A stretch of 64,000 nt of DNA from Periplaneta americana (Eukaryota > Arthropoda > Insecta > Blattodea > Blattidae), in contig NW_027185566.1 of NCBI RefSeq assembly GCF_040183065.1, forward strand, positions 310,001 to 374,000, given 5' to 3'. Each line of letters begins with the position of its first letter. Position 1 is the stretch's first letter. The position numbers and the translations under genes were made by a program. Shown here piece by piece: positions 1 through 11,007 of the stretch. The notes under the pieces were generated by a model. That model was not told the origin of the DNA and searched no databases. It saw nothing but the letters and a program-made list of their open reading frames with translations.

Positions 1-2
1 AT

Positions 3-917
3 GACCGTAATACTGCTGTAGCGGGAGAAATTGGTAAATCGCCAGGAATGGTACCAGTGGATGTTAAGCTTTTGGATCAAAGGCAAGATCAGATCCATTT
101 ATTCCACTATAATATTGTGCCAGACCCTAGTTTTTTTCCAAAACTGTTGGGAGGGGCAATTATTAGTTCCTTTAATCGTTATAATGAAGCAAAGGCTCAG
201 ACAGTACAGTTTGAGTATAATCTTTATCTAAAAGATACTAAGACAGGAGAAACAAATACTCTTACTGTCAAAGATTATCTTGTGGGAGCCCCTGAAGAAA
301 TTCCAAAAATTATTGCCACTTATGTAGATAGCCCTTTGAACAATTTGATGTTCAATTTTTATGGACAGATAGAAGTACAAAGAGTGGAAGTTAAGCTTTC
401 TTACTTGCAAAACCTTCAAATTGCTAGGCTGTCTCAAGTAATTATCCCAAAAAATACCCTTAAACCTGGAGAAACCACCCATATTAAAGTTATTGTGGAA
501 ACTTTTCAAAATAATAAAGAAGTTATAGATATCCCATTTACTGTGCCACACAATGCAAGTGAATCGGTTTTGCCGATTAGTATTAGTGGTGGGCAGATAG
601 AAAGACAAAGTTATGAAAAACTGTACGCAGGAATTACAGATCCTAAAAACTATCATCAACTTCTAGAAGCACTGGCTTTGGATAACCCTTCCAGCGATAT
701 TGTAGTTTACTATGATACTAAAGGAATTACAGCCAATGTAGATGGATATACTTTAAAAAATCTTCCACTCTCTAAGGCTATGGACTACGGAGTTAAACTT
801 CAAGGAAATAAATATTTTGGTGCTTTAAGAGAAAAACAAAAATACAAAACAAACTACTATATTACAGGGGATTTAAAGACTTATATTATGATTAAGGATG
901 CAAAGGTAAAAGTATGA
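3..917 (+). CDS. SpoIVB-type S55 peptidase-domain protein, C-terminal part (cut by window edge)
   Basis: The frame is open from the first bases of the window, so the gene begins upstream and only its C-terminal 304 codons are seen. The first residues read TAVAGEIGKSPGMVPV, which resembles the segment that closes the S55 (SpoIVB) peptidase domain in secreted bacterial proteins, where a glycine-rich loop is followed by P-M-I/V-P-V. The rest looks like beta-rich domains with no catalytic motif; the active-site region would lie outside the window. An internal ATG at 48 has no ribosome-binding site and would remove the conserved stretch, so I reject it as the start. The stop overlaps the next gene by ATGA, so the two are probably co-translated. 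The family call rests on one short motif. Confidence 0.6.
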   Translation, partial: DRNTAVAGEIGKSPGMVPVDVKLLDQRQDQIHLFHYNIVPDPSFFPKLLGGAIISSFNRYNEAKAQTVQFEYNLYLKDTKTGETNTLTVKDYLVGAPEEIPKIIATYVDSPLNNLMFNFYGQIEVQRVEVKLSYLQNLQIARLSQVIIPKNTLKPGETTHIKVIVETFQNNKEVIDIPFTVPHNASESVLPISISGGQIERQSYEKLYAGITDPKNYHQLLEALALDNPSSDIVVYYDTKGITANVDGYTLKNLPLSKAMDYGVKLQGNKYFGALREKQKYKTNYYITGDLKTYIMIKDAKVKV

Positions 918-3046
918 GAAAATATTTTGGATTAATTTTAGGTTTTATAGGAATTTTTGCTGTCAATTGGGTTTATGCAGCACAAACGAAGTATATTAAT
1001 TTGCAAGGAGCCAGTGCTTTTGTTAAAGGGGAATTCAAAAATATTCAGATGACAGCAAAAGGCTCCTTGTTGTTAAGTCCTGAGGTTAAAGAAATATATG
1101 ATACAAAGAACTTACTGATACAAAGTAGTTTTGCAACAGATAAAGGAGTTTATTTTTCTACTGCTAAAGATGCGGGACTTTTTTATTACGACATTGCCAC
1201 AAAAGAAACGAAAAAGCTTTATGAAAATTCACAGTCGTTGAGTATTCCTAGCTTTGCATTCAAAGATAATATTCTTTATTTTGTAGAATCTCCAAGCAAT
1301 ATACTCTATGCTTTAGATCTTGCTAAAGAGGATGCTCAACCAGAGGAGCTTCAAAAGTTGGATATAGGAAACTATATTTGGCAAATAGCGATTCAAGATG
1401 AAACTCTTTATTTTTCTACAGGAGCTAAGGCAGGCTTATTTAAACTCTCTTTGTCTGATTTAAAGAGTCGACCAGAGTCTTTATTTACGGTGGAAGAAGA
1501 AAGGCATTTTATTACAATGGTTATAAAATCTGGTAAGGCTTATCTTGGAGGAGAAGGTGCTGGAGGGGTTTATGAAGTAGATTTGGAGACTGGAAAGTCT
1601 AAAACACTTTATAACGCTTATGAGGGTGAAATATCTGATATTGTCGTCAGTGAGCGGGAAGGGATTTTTATTGCTACTTCCAATAAAGAACCCAAAACTG
1701 TTGGGGGGGAATTTGATTATACAGATACTTTGTTATCCCAACAATTAGAATATCAAATTCTCAAATCTAAGCTTATGGATGCAAAACAGATTAATGAAGA
1801 TGGTTCTTTAAAGGAAGAACAGCAAGGAGCTGCTGTGAAAAATTCTCTTTATCAAATTCAAGGAACTAAAATTAACAAACTAGTTACTTTAGATAATATG
1901 AGCCTTAATAAGATTTTTTTGACTGAAGATCAAAGACTGATGATCGGAACTTCTGGAGGGCGAATTTTTCAGTATAGTCTTAAGGATAAAACTTTGGGTC
2001 TTTTGGCTTCGTTGGAAAATGAAGATATTACGGGGATTATTTCTATAGGAGACTATTTTTTTACAGCAACTTCCAATATAGGACAAGTTTATTTATTAGG
2101 ACAACATTTATCAACAGAGGGGAGCTTTACATCTGAGGTGATTGACCTAGGTAATACGGCAACACTCGGTCAGTTAACTTTAGATGAAGAATTTTTAAAT
2201 AGGGGAGATATTCAAGTCTTTCTTCGTGGAGGACAAACCCAATCTCCAGATAATAACTGGTTAGACTGGCAAGGTCCCTTTCATATGGATGATGACAAAA
2301 CAAGATTGAGTTTAAAAGACTTGAGATATGTCCAGTTTAAAATTGAAATGATGGGAAAAGAGAATAAAAGCCCAGAATTGATAAGAATTTTAGCTCCTTA
2401 TATGCCTGATAATCGTGTTCCTACTATTACTTTATTTACGGCATTTTATGATGCCTCTCAGCAAGATGGAGCCCCAAAACAAAATTTGCAAATTCGTTGG
2501 AGTGCCTTGGATGGGGATAAGGATCAACTTTTTTATCGTGTTTATTTTAAACAGCGTTCTGATGTTGCTTGGTCTTTGTTATCCGAGGCAGCGTCGCAGG
2601 ACAAAATGGTTTTGGATACTAAGCTACTTCCTGACGGTGTATACCAGTTTAAGCTAGAAGTTTCTGATGAACTGGATAACAGTCCTGAAAAAGCTGGAAA
2701 AGCGATACAAATTAGTAATTATGTTCTTATTAATAATACTCCACCTACCATTACTGTTACAGATGTTAATCCCGTCAAGGAGGTTGTTGAAATCCAAGGG
2801 ACGATAGAAAATCCAGTTGCACTAATAGCTAAAGCCTATTTTAAAGTGGGAGTGGAGCAGCAATGGAAGTTTATTATTCCAAAAACAGGCTTGTATGATG
2901 ATAAAAAGATTTCTTTTCGTATTTCTGTTCCTAAAAAGGATCTGAAAAATTTTGAAAATATTGTGTTTTTTAGAGCTTTTGATGTCAATATGAATCAAAT
3001 CTCTTACCGTATTAAACTTAACAAATTAGGTAAACAAATAGTATAA
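914..3046 (+). CDS. Secreted beta-propeller protein with C-terminal fibronectin III-like domains
   Basis: This 710-residue protein starts with a clear signal peptide (basic MRK, a hydrophobic core, and a likely cleavage after VYA), so it is exported. Residues about 30-420 hold repeated strand patterns of the type 'GVYFSTAKDAGLFYYD', 'TLYFSTGAKAGLFKL' and 'KAYLGGEGAGGVYEVD', as in a beta-propeller. Residues about 505-600 look like a fibronectin III domain (IRWSALDGDKDQL, then LLPDGVYQFKLEVSDELDNSP), and about 610-710 form a last Ig-like domain. It overlaps the S55-domain gene by four bases, which suggests a linked envelope or surface role. No catalytic residues are evident, and the precise function is unknown. 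Confidence 0.6.
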   Translation: MRKYFGLILGFIGIFAVNWVYAAQTKYINLQGASAFVKGEFKNIQMTAKGSLLLSPEVKEIYDTKNLLIQSSFATDKGVYFSTAKDAGLFYYDIATKETKKLYENSQSLSIPSFAFKDNILYFVESPSNILYALDLAKEDAQPEELQKLDIGNYIWQIAIQDETLYFSTGAKAGLFKLSLSDLKSRPESLFTVEEERHFITMVIKSGKAYLGGEGAGGVYEVDLETGKSKTLYNAYEGEISDIVVSEREGIFIATSNKEPKTVGGEFDYTDTLLSQQLEYQILKSKLMDAKQINEDGSLKEEQQGAAVKNSLYQIQGTKINKLVTLDNMSLNKIFLTEDQRLMIGTSGGRIFQYSLKDKTLGLLASLENEDITGIISIGDYFFTATSNIGQVYLLGQHLSTEGSFTSEVIDLGNTATLGQLTLDEEFLNRGDIQVFLRGGQTQSPDNNWLDWQGPFHMDDDKTRLSLKDLRYVQFKIEMMGKENKSPELIRILAPYMPDNRVPTITLFTAFYDASQQDGAPKQNLQIRWSALDGDKDQLFYRVYFKQRSDVAWSLLSEAASQDKMVLDTKLLPDGVYQFKLEVSDELDNSPEKAGKAIQISNYVLINNTPPTITVTDVNPVKEVVEIQGTIENPVALIAKAYFKVGVEQQWKFIIPKTGLYDDKKISFRISVPKKDLKNFENIVFFRAFDVNMNQISYRIKLNKLGKQIV

Positions 3047-3056
3047 ACTCAATCCA

Positions 3057-3085
3057 GAGGAGGAGGGCTAGTATCCTTCTTCCTC
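3057..3085 (+). terminator. Stem-loop after the propeller gene, overlapping the end of the carbonic anhydrase gene
   Basis: Bases 3057-3067 can pair with 3075-3085 around a seven-base loop. The plus-strand RNA gives an 11-bp stem with two G-U pairs; on the minus strand those two pairs become A-C mismatches, so the structure favours plus-strand transcripts. It starts 10 bases after the stop of the propeller gene. It lacks a U-run, so a role in termination or in protecting the 3' end is inferred. Confidence 0.4.
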
Positions 3086-3709
3086 AAGAATTTCAAACAG
3101 CCCTGTTGACTGATTGTAGTATTCCAAAGACATATCGAAGATAGAAAAATAAAGTCCATAAATACTGAGAGAGTCACTTACTAGTCTTTCCTTAATGAGC
3201 GGAAAGGTTTTTAAGTTGTCTATAGAAACTTGAATCCCTGCTTTTTCACATTCATGGTAAATATCTTGGTGAGGACCGATATCTTGAACTTTTTTTTTGG
3301 CTTCTTTTAAAATGTAAACCCAGTCTAAAATATGTTCAAAATTGGATTCATTAATATCATGTTCCAAGAGAGCTTTAATTCCTCCACAGTTACTATGTCC
3401 AATGACTACGATATTTTTAACCTGAAGAATTTTTACGGCAAATTCTAGAGCAGCAGATGTTCCATGATATGTAGAGCGATCTTCTTGAAACGGGGGAACA
3501 ATATTGGCAACATTTCTAATTACAAAAATTTCCCCAAGATCAGCATTTAACAGGATAGCAGGATCCACTCTAGAGTCACTACAGCTAATGATCAGTGTTT
3601 CTGGAGTTTGTTTTTTAGAGAGTTTTAAAAGTTCTCTTTCATTATTTTGAATGAGGATTTGTTTTTTAAACGTGAAAAAACCTTTGACAATATCGCGAAG
3701 AGAATTCAT
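3068..3709 (-). CDS. Beta-class carbonic anhydrase
   Basis: This 213-residue enzyme interconverts CO2 and bicarbonate in the cytoplasm. The zinc site is visible: CSDSRVDP gives Cys43 with the Asp45/Arg47 dyad, and GHSNCGG gives His105 and Cys108. The segment IFVIRNVANIVPP is also typical of the beta class, and the length is normal. It is the last gene of a minus-strand series (slipin, Nif3-like, fliH, carbonic anhydrase), 19 bases after fliH, with AGGTAA as a modest ribosome-binding site. Its 3' end overlaps the stem-loop of the convergent propeller gene. Its position beside a flagellar gene is probably operon drift rather than a shared function. Confidence 0.93.
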   Translation of the reverse strand: MNSLRDIVKGFFTFKKQILIQNNERELLKLSKKQTPETLIISCSDSRVDPAILLNADLGEIFVIRNVANIVPPFQEDRSTYHGTSAALEFAVKILQVKNIVVIGHSNCGGIKALLEHDINESNFEHILDWVYILKEAKKKVQDIGPHQDIYHECEKAGIQVSIDNLKTFPLIKERLVSDSLSIYGLYFSIFDMSLEYYNQSTGLFEILEEEGY

Positions 3710-3728
3710 AAATTACCTGTCCAAAAAT

Positions 3729-4637
3729 TTAAAGGGGTTTAATGGGAGAGATTTTTCTAATCTGTTCTTCAATTTCGGCAAGTTGAGAAGAAATTCTTCC
3801 ATCTACGGATCCAAAATCAGACTGAATGATGCAACCACCTATCTCAACGGAAGGGTCTTCTAAAAATTGGATATTTTCGATACCATTAATTTCGTTTAGA
3901 ATATTGGTTTTATATTGTTCAACAGTATAGAGATCTTCTGGGTTTACCTTGATTACCAGATTATTGTGAACTTTAAGTTTCTTAATAGCGGCAACCACAT
4001 TGTCAAAAACAACCTGCTTGTACTGGGCTGTAATACTTTTAACCACCTTGCTTGAAATCATAAGAATGAGATCTACAATATCAGATTCAATGGTATCAAG
4101 TATTTTTGTTTTTTCGTCAACCATATCTACGGTAATTTTTTGCAAAAGTTGAATTAACCGTTTATTTTCAGATTCGGCTTTTTGATAACCCTCTTCTTGG
4201 GCCTTTTTGGTGGCACTTTCTCTTGCCTCTTTGACTTGTTCTTCTATAGTAGAGCGTATTTCTTCTGCTTGTTTATTTGCTTGTGCGAGAATTTGTTCTT
4301 TTTCTTCATTGGCTGCACTGAGTATTCTACGACTTTCATTTTGTGCCTGTTCCAGTATTTGTTGAGCTTGTTGGGTTATTTCTTCCTGATTCTCAGCAGG
4401 TTTTTCTTCTGTAACACTCTCTGTGGCTTCCGTAGTGGCAGGAGTTTCTTCGTGGTTATCGTGATCATCTTTATCTAAGTTCATTAACAAATCCAATGTA
4501 GATTGACTACTTGCGGGGGATGAGGGGGATGTGATATTTTCGAGAGGGATAGCTTGGATCTTTTCTTCAAGTGGCTGAATGACAACAGGACGAGCGGACT
4601 TGAGAACTTCTGATTTTTTAAGTACTACTTTTGTCAT
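3729..4637 (-). CDS. fliH: Flagellar export apparatus protein FliH
   Basis: FliH binds the export ATPase FliI in the cytoplasm and tethers it to the flagellar export gate. The 302-residue protein has the layout of the family: a short N-terminal segment (MTKVVLKKSEVLKS), an acidic low-complexity region at about 30-90, a long Ala/Gln/Glu coiled coil at about 90-165 (ILEQAQNESRRILSAANEE), and a C-terminal domain ending ... DPSVEIGGCIIQSDFGSVDG, which is characteristic. The start has a strong AAAGGAG site. It lies far from fliI (16582) and between a Nif3-like gene and a carbonic anhydrase gene; in many bacteria fliH and fliI are adjacent. HrpE/YscL-type relatives are unlikely because no other type III secretion genes are present. 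Confidence 0.88.
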   Translation of the reverse strand: MTKVVLKKSEVLKSARPVVIQPLEEKIQAIPLENITSPSSPASSQSTLDLLMNLDKDDHDNHEETPATTEATESVTEEKPAENQEEITQQAQQILEQAQNESRRILSAANEEKEQILAQANKQAEEIRSTIEEQVKEARESATKKAQEEGYQKAESENKRLIQLLQKITVDMVDEKTKILDTIESDIVDLILMISSKVVKSITAQYKQVVFDNVVAAIKKLKVHNNLVIKVNPEDLYTVEQYKTNILNEINGIENIQFLEDPSVEIGGCIIQSDFGSVDGRISSQLAEIEEQIRKISPIKPL

Positions 4638-4670
4638 AATCTATCTCCTTTCCTCGTCTCTACAAAGATA

Positions 4671-5429
4671 CTAAATATACTTATCGTCGACAATAAATTT
4701 AAAATTTAACAAAGGTTTTTTTTCTTCTAAATTTGTCATAAGTGCAGATATCCCAAAAACTTCTGTAAAATAATGTCCTAAAGGAATAATGGGTGTTTTG
4801 TAATCGGTAGCTAAATTGAATGTGGGTAAATTGACTTCTCCCGTAAGAAAAATATCTACTTTATGGTGGTTTTCGCTGAATAAAGTAGAGGAAAAAGCTC
4901 CGGAAGAAATTCCTACTTTCAATGTCTTTTGAGGTAAACTCTGAATGATTTGCTGATAATAGGGGGAAAAAGATTTTGAGAAATTTTGAGTTAAATGTTT
5001 AATCAGTTCTGTTTTAGTAGTGGATCCAACAAATCCTAAAGGTAATTTTTGATAAGTTAAATTTTGTACCAGCTTTTCTATTTTGAGTGCTTGAGCTATC
5101 TGCATATTATTGCCTAAGGTAGGATGAGCATCTAGAGGTAAGTGAATAGCATACAAAGCGATGTTGTGGTCTAAAAGAAGCTTCAATTTTTGATACATGA
5201 TACTGGTGATAGGTTCACATTGTCCCCAAAATAGTCCATGATGAACGATCAAAATATCGGCTTTATGTAGAACAGCACTTTCTATTGTTTTGAGAGTGGA
5301 ATCTACTGCAAAAGCTAGAGTATGCAATTGACCAGCATTTTCCACTTGTATACCATTCACTCCAACATCTACAAAATTAGAAAATTCGAATAACTCTCTT
5401 AGGTAATCATCTAACTGACTGAGCTGCAT
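4671..5429 (-). CDS. Nif3-like dinuclear metal centre protein
   Basis: This is a 252-residue member of the NIF3/YbgI/YqfO family, ring-forming proteins with a two-metal site. The N-terminal VGVNGIQVE corresponds to the family's D-x-x-G-L-Q-V segment. ILIVHHGLFWG carries two metal-binding histidines, HLPLDAH gives another, and the C-terminal IPLGHYFTEVFG matches the last ligand motif (GHYxTE). Some members are annotated as GTP cyclohydrolase I type 2, but the in vivo reaction is not settled, so no substrate is assigned. It follows slipin by three bases and precedes fliH. Confidence 0.85.
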   Translation of the reverse strand: MQLSQLDDYLRELFEFSNFVDVGVNGIQVENAGQLHTLAFAVDSTLKTIESAVLHKADILIVHHGLFWGQCEPITSIMYQKLKLLLDHNIALYAIHLPLDAHPTLGNNMQIAQALKIEKLVQNLTYQKLPLGFVGSTTKTELIKHLTQNFSKSFSPYYQQIIQSLPQKTLKVGISSGAFSSTLFSENHHKVDIFLTGEVNLPTFNLATDYKTPIIPLGHYFTEVFGISALMTNLEEKKPLLNFKFIVDDKYI

Positions 5430-5432
5430 GCT

Positions 5433-6173
5433 TTACTTGTTTGCAATTTTTTCCAATATTTTAAAAACATCCATAGGAAGAGGAGCTAGTATGACGGTAT
5501 TTTTTTCATTAGCGGCGTCCTTAATAGTTTGTAAATATCGAATCTGTAATGCGATAGGATTTTCTGCCATAACTCTAGCCGCCTGAGCCAGTTTTTCTGC
5601 GGCTTGAAACTCACCTTCAGCATTGATGACTTTTGCTCTTCTTTCCCTTTCCGCTTCTGCTTGAGATGCAAAGGCTCTTTGCATACTTTGTGGAATTTGA
5701 ACGTCCTTAACCTCCACCAAAGAAACTTTAATGCCCCAAGGGTTGGTTTGTTCATCGATAATTTGTTGCAATCTCAGATTAACTTTTTCTCTTTCAGCCA
5801 AAATTTCATCCAATTCTACTTCTCCACAAACACTTCGAAGAGTGGTTTGAGCGATTTGAGATGTAGCCAAAAAATAGTTCTGAACCTTAATAACGGCTTT
5901 TTCTGGTTCTACAATAGAAAAATAACACACAGCATTGACTTGTACTGGAATGTTGTCTTTGGTAATTACCTCCTGAATAGGAATATCCAAAGTTACAGTT
6001 CTCAAATCTACTTTGATGATCTGGTCAATAAAAGGGATAATAAAGATAAGCCCTGGTCCTTTGACTCCTACAAAACGACCTAATCTTAAAATAACTCCTC
6101 GTTGGTACTCTTGTAATACTCTCAATCCTAATACAATAAATGCAAGAACGAGAGGGATAAGGATTAGTAACAT
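5433..6173 (-). CDS. Slipin / stomatin-like SPFH membrane protein
   Basis: This 246-residue protein has one N-terminal membrane segment ([20 protein letters not shown]), then an SPFH domain with the typical [14 protein letters not shown] and [20 protein letters not shown] motifs, and a C-terminal helical region ([16 protein letters not shown]). Slipins oligomerise in the cytoplasmic membrane and often partner NfeD proteins; an NfeD-like gene occurs here but about 24 kb away. It heads the slipin-Nif3-fliH-carbonic anhydrase series and has a strong AGGAGG site before the ATG. The promoter at 6194-6222 probably drives it. Confidence 0.9.
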   Translation of the reverse strand: MLLILIPLVLAFIVLGLRVLQEYQRGVILRLGRFVGVKGPGLIFIIPFIDQIIKVDLRTVTLDIPIQEVITKDNIPVQVNAVCYFSIVEPEKAVIKVQNYFLATSQIAQTTLRSVCGEVELDEILAEREKVNLRLQQIIDEQTNPWGIKVSLVEVKDVQIPQSMQRAFASQAEAERERRAKVINAEGEFQAAEKLAQAARVMAENPIALQIRYLQTIKDAANEKNTVILAPLPMDVFKILEKIANK

Positions 6174-6193
6174 AAATTTCCTCCTGAGGACTA

Positions 6194-6222
6194 AATTTAG
6201 TATATTTTTTGATTATTACCAA
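6194..6222 (-). promoter_or_regulatory. Predicted promoter of the slipin-fliH series
   Basis: Reading the minus strand, TTGGTA (6217-6222) and TAAATT (6194-6199) are separated by 17 bases, as expected for a housekeeping sigma factor. It lies just upstream of the slipin ribosome-binding site in the 66-base divergent gap with thrS. Prediction by eye only. Confidence 0.5.
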
Positions 6223-6239
6223 ATAAAGAGAGGTTAGGT

Positions 6240-8135
6240 ATGAAACAAGTTCGTGTAAAATATAAAAAACAAGAAATATCTTTAACGAATGTGCATACCT
6301 ATGCTGATGTTATGAGAGGGCTAGGAGAAGATCCAAAGAGATATTATTATGCTCTTGTAGATGGAATTTTTGTGGATCTTCCTTCTTTAGTGGACAAAAC
6401 TGAATTTCGTATAGAACCTATGGGGAAAGATGGGATAGATAAAAACCAGACAATGTGGCATTCATCTGCCCATATTATGGCGTACGCTATTAGAAATATT
6501 TATCCCTATGCATTAGAGGCTATAGGTCCGGTAACTTCGAATGGTTTTTTTGAAGATATAGATTTTGGTGATTATACTTTACGTCCGGATGATTTACCAA
6601 CAATTTTAGAAGAGATAGAAAAAATTATAAAAGCGGATTATATTATAGAAAAGCGGGAGCTTTCTAAAAAAGAAGCAATGGAATTTTTTAAAGACAACCC
6701 CTATAAAGTGGCTAATTTAGAAAAAATACCAGAGAATGAAATGATTACAACCTATCGAATGGGAGATTATGAAGATCTATGTAAAGGTCCTCATTTGTAC
6801 TCTACAGGACAAATAGATTCTTTTCTTTTAACCAACATTTCTTCTGCCTATTTTCAAGGGAATAAGGATAACAAAGCTCTTCAGAGAGTTTCTGGAGTGT
6901 CTTTTGCAGATGATAAAGAAAGAAAAAAATATGAAACTTTTATGGAAGAAGCAAAACGGCGAGATCATAGAAAAATTGGTCAAGAGCTGGATCTTTTCTC
7001 TTTTCATCAGGAGGGACCAGGGTTTCCATTTTGGCATTCTAAAGGAGCTGTGCTGGTTAATTTGTTGATGGATTATTTGAGAAAAGAAAATATGAAACGG
7101 GGTTATACTGAAATTAAAACTCCGCAAACTCTCAGTGATGAGCTTTGGAAAAAGAGTGGACATTATGATAATTTTAAAGAGAATATGTATTTTACAGAGG
7201 TAGATGAGAGAAGTTATGCTCTTAAACCTATGAATTGTCCAGGAGGATGTTTGGTGTATGCCACTAAGATGCATTCTTACAGAGATTTACCTGTAAAGCA
7301 AGCTGAATTTGGTTTGGTTCATAGACATGAACTTTCAGGGGCATTACACGGGCTTTTTAGGGTTCGGAGTTTTACGCAGGATGATGCTCACATTTTTTGT
7401 ACCGGAGAACAGCTCAAAACTCAAATTCAAGAAACCATTGAATATATTATGGATGTTTATAAGTATTGTGGGTTTGAAGAGATTTCTATTTTTGTTTCTA
7501 CAAGACCAGATAAATCTATTGGTAGTGATGAAGAATGGCAACAGGCAATATCTGCTCTAACGGATGCGTTAGATGATTTAGGACTGCCCTATAAGATAAA
7601 AGACAAGGAAGGGGCTTTTTATGGTCCAAAAATTGAATTTAATATCCAAGATGTGTTAGAACGTCATTGGCAATGTGGTACGGTACAAGTGGATTTTTCC
7701 ATGCCAACTCGGTTTGGACTAACATACGAGGACTCCGATGGTTATTCTAAAACCCCAGTGATGATTCATAGAGCGATTGTTGGTTCGTTAGAGCGATTTA
7801 TTGGGATTTTGATTGAACATTATGCGGGGAAAATGCCAGTTTGGTTGGCTCCCATTCAACTTCATTTAGTTAATGTGGCAGAACCTCACATCCCTTATAT
7901 ACATGAATTAGAGAAGGTTCTGGCTCAGGCAGGTATTCGAGTCAGTACGGATATTAGAAATGAAACTCTTGGTTATAAAATTAGACATGCTAAAAGCCTA
8001 AAGACCCCTTTTATTGGGATTATCGGGGACAAAGAGGTTCAAGATAAAACACTGAGTATTCGAGATCGTTCAGATAAGAATATGGTGTATACTGTTTCCG
8101 ATTTTATCTATATGATAGGACAAATAATTATTTGA
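6240..8135 (+). CDS. thrS: Threonyl-tRNA synthetase
   Basis: ThrRS charges tRNA-Thr in the cytoplasm. The 631-residue protein has a TGS-like N-terminus (1-60), the editing/second additional domain (HSSAHIMAYAI near 77 and DYEDLCKGPHL near 180), a class II catalytic core (about 260-530) and an anticodon-binding domain (about 535-631). Motif 2 RHELSGALHGLFRVR, FTQDDAHIF and HRAIVGSLERF are all present. The zinc-cysteine motif reads NCPGG rather than the common NCPGH; the cysteine is kept. The ATG follows an AGAGGTTAGGT site. No T-box leader fits in the short upstream gap. murB follows after seven bases. Confidence 0.97.
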   Translation: MKQVRVKYKKQEISLTNVHTYADVMRGLGEDPKRYYYALVDGIFVDLPSLVDKTEFRIEPMGKDGIDKNQTMWHSSAHIMAYAIRNIYPYALEAIGPVTSNGFFEDIDFGDYTLRPDDLPTILEEIEKIIKADYIIEKRELSKKEAMEFFKDNPYKVANLEKIPENEMITTYRMGDYEDLCKGPHLYSTGQIDSFLLTNISSAYFQGNKDNKALQRVSGVSFADDKERKKYETFMEEAKRRDHRKIGQELDLFSFHQEGPGFPFWHSKGAVLVNLLMDYLRKENMKRGYTEIKTPQTLSDELWKKSGHYDNFKENMYFTEVDERSYALKPMNCPGGCLVYATKMHSYRDLPVKQAEFGLVHRHELSGALHGLFRVRSFTQDDAHIFCTGEQLKTQIQETIEYIMDVYKYCGFEEISIFVSTRPDKSIGSDEEWQQAISALTDALDDLGLPYKIKDKEGAFYGPKIEFNIQDVLERHWQCGTVQVDFSMPTRFGLTYEDSDGYSKTPVMIHRAIVGSLERFIGILIEHYAGKMPVWLAPIQLHLVNVAEPHIPYIHELEKVLAQAGIRVSTDIRNETLGYKIRHAKSLKTPFIGIIGDKEVQDKTLSIRDRSDKNMVYTVSDFIYMIGQIII

Positions 8136-8142
8136 GGTATAT

Positions 8143-9028
8143 ATGAATAAGTTAACAAATACGCTGTTAAGAACCCACCTGGATTTGAAATATTATACGA
8201 GTATTCGTATAGCAGGGACGGTGGAATGGGCTTTTTTTCCTAATTGTAAAGAGGCTTTACCTGAAGTTTTTTCTATGATTCAAGATAAGCTGAAAGTGGA
8301 ATTTTTTGTTTTAGGTAAGGGGAGCAATGTAATTATAAAAGAAGGTCCTCTCCATATGGCGGCTATTATGACGCATCATTTGGAGAACTATCAAATAGAT
8401 GGTGATTTAGTTATAGCAGATGCGGGAGTTCCAATGTCTTTTTTAGCTAGAGAATCCATTCTAGAGCATAAACTTGCTGGACTAGAGTTTCTTTATGGAC
8501 TCCCTGGGAGTTTGGGAGGAGGCATTTTTATGAATGCTCGAGTTTATGGTTCTGAGTTTAACGATGTTGTGGAGTGGGTAGAAGTTTATGACTACGAAAA
8601 ACATCAATTTTTAACTCTTTCTAGAGAAGAATGTGAGTATAGTTATAAGGAGAGTATTTTTCAAAAAAAACCTTATTTTATTGCTAGAGCAGCTTTAAGG
8701 CTCCAAAAAGCTTCCAACCCAGAAGAGTCTTGGAAAGTGGCTGAGAATAATCGTAAATTGAGAGTGGATAAAAAACAATTTAGTTATCCTTCTGCGGGTT
8801 CATTTTTCAAAAATAACTACGAACTGGGTCGACCTTCTGGACAAATTTTGGATGAGTTGAACCTGAAAGGTTTGAGTCAAGGTGGTGCGAGTGTTTCGGA
8901 CTTTCATGCGAATTTTTTTATCAATCAAAGTGGTCATGCGACTTACCAAGATATGAAAGAACTGATGGAGATTGTGGAGAAAAAAATTCAAGAAAAAAAT
9001 GGATTTACCTTAGAAACGGAAGTTTGCT

Positions 9029-9048
<20 letters not shown>
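8143..9048 (+). CDS. murB: UDP-N-acetylenolpyruvoylglucosamine reductase
   Basis: MurB reduces UDP-GlcNAc-enolpyruvate to UDP-MurNAc with NADPH and FAD in the cytoplasm. The 301-residue sequence carries the FAD-binding signature LGKGSNVIIKE, the GLEFLYGLPGSLGGGIFMNA block, the catalytic-serine segment YPSAGSFFKN and the C-terminal LETEVCFI glutamate. Its size fits the shorter MurB type. It is translated just after thrS with a TGAGGT site. Its last 20 bases overlap the 3' end of the convergent aminotransferase-like gene. murC, murD and murG lie in three other loci of this window. Confidence 0.96.

Positions 9049-11007
<1,959 letters not shown>

Noticed and set aside
31-231. 66-codon frame at the window start
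   Set aside because: The S55-domain frame is open through this whole region and matches family sequence.
4182-4478. 98-codon Phe/Cys-rich frame opposite fliH
   Set aside because: It is the antisense of the Glu/Lys-rich coiled coil of fliH, which makes long spurious frames.
6174-6239. T-box or other riboswitch before thrS
   Set aside because: The gap is only 66 bases and shows no T-box sequence or extended structure; the same holds for the gaps before gltX and glyS.
7225-7260. NCPGG instead of NCPGH in threonyl-tRNA synthetase
   Set aside because: The zinc-binding cysteine is intact and I recall this variant in other bacteria, so it is probably ordinary.
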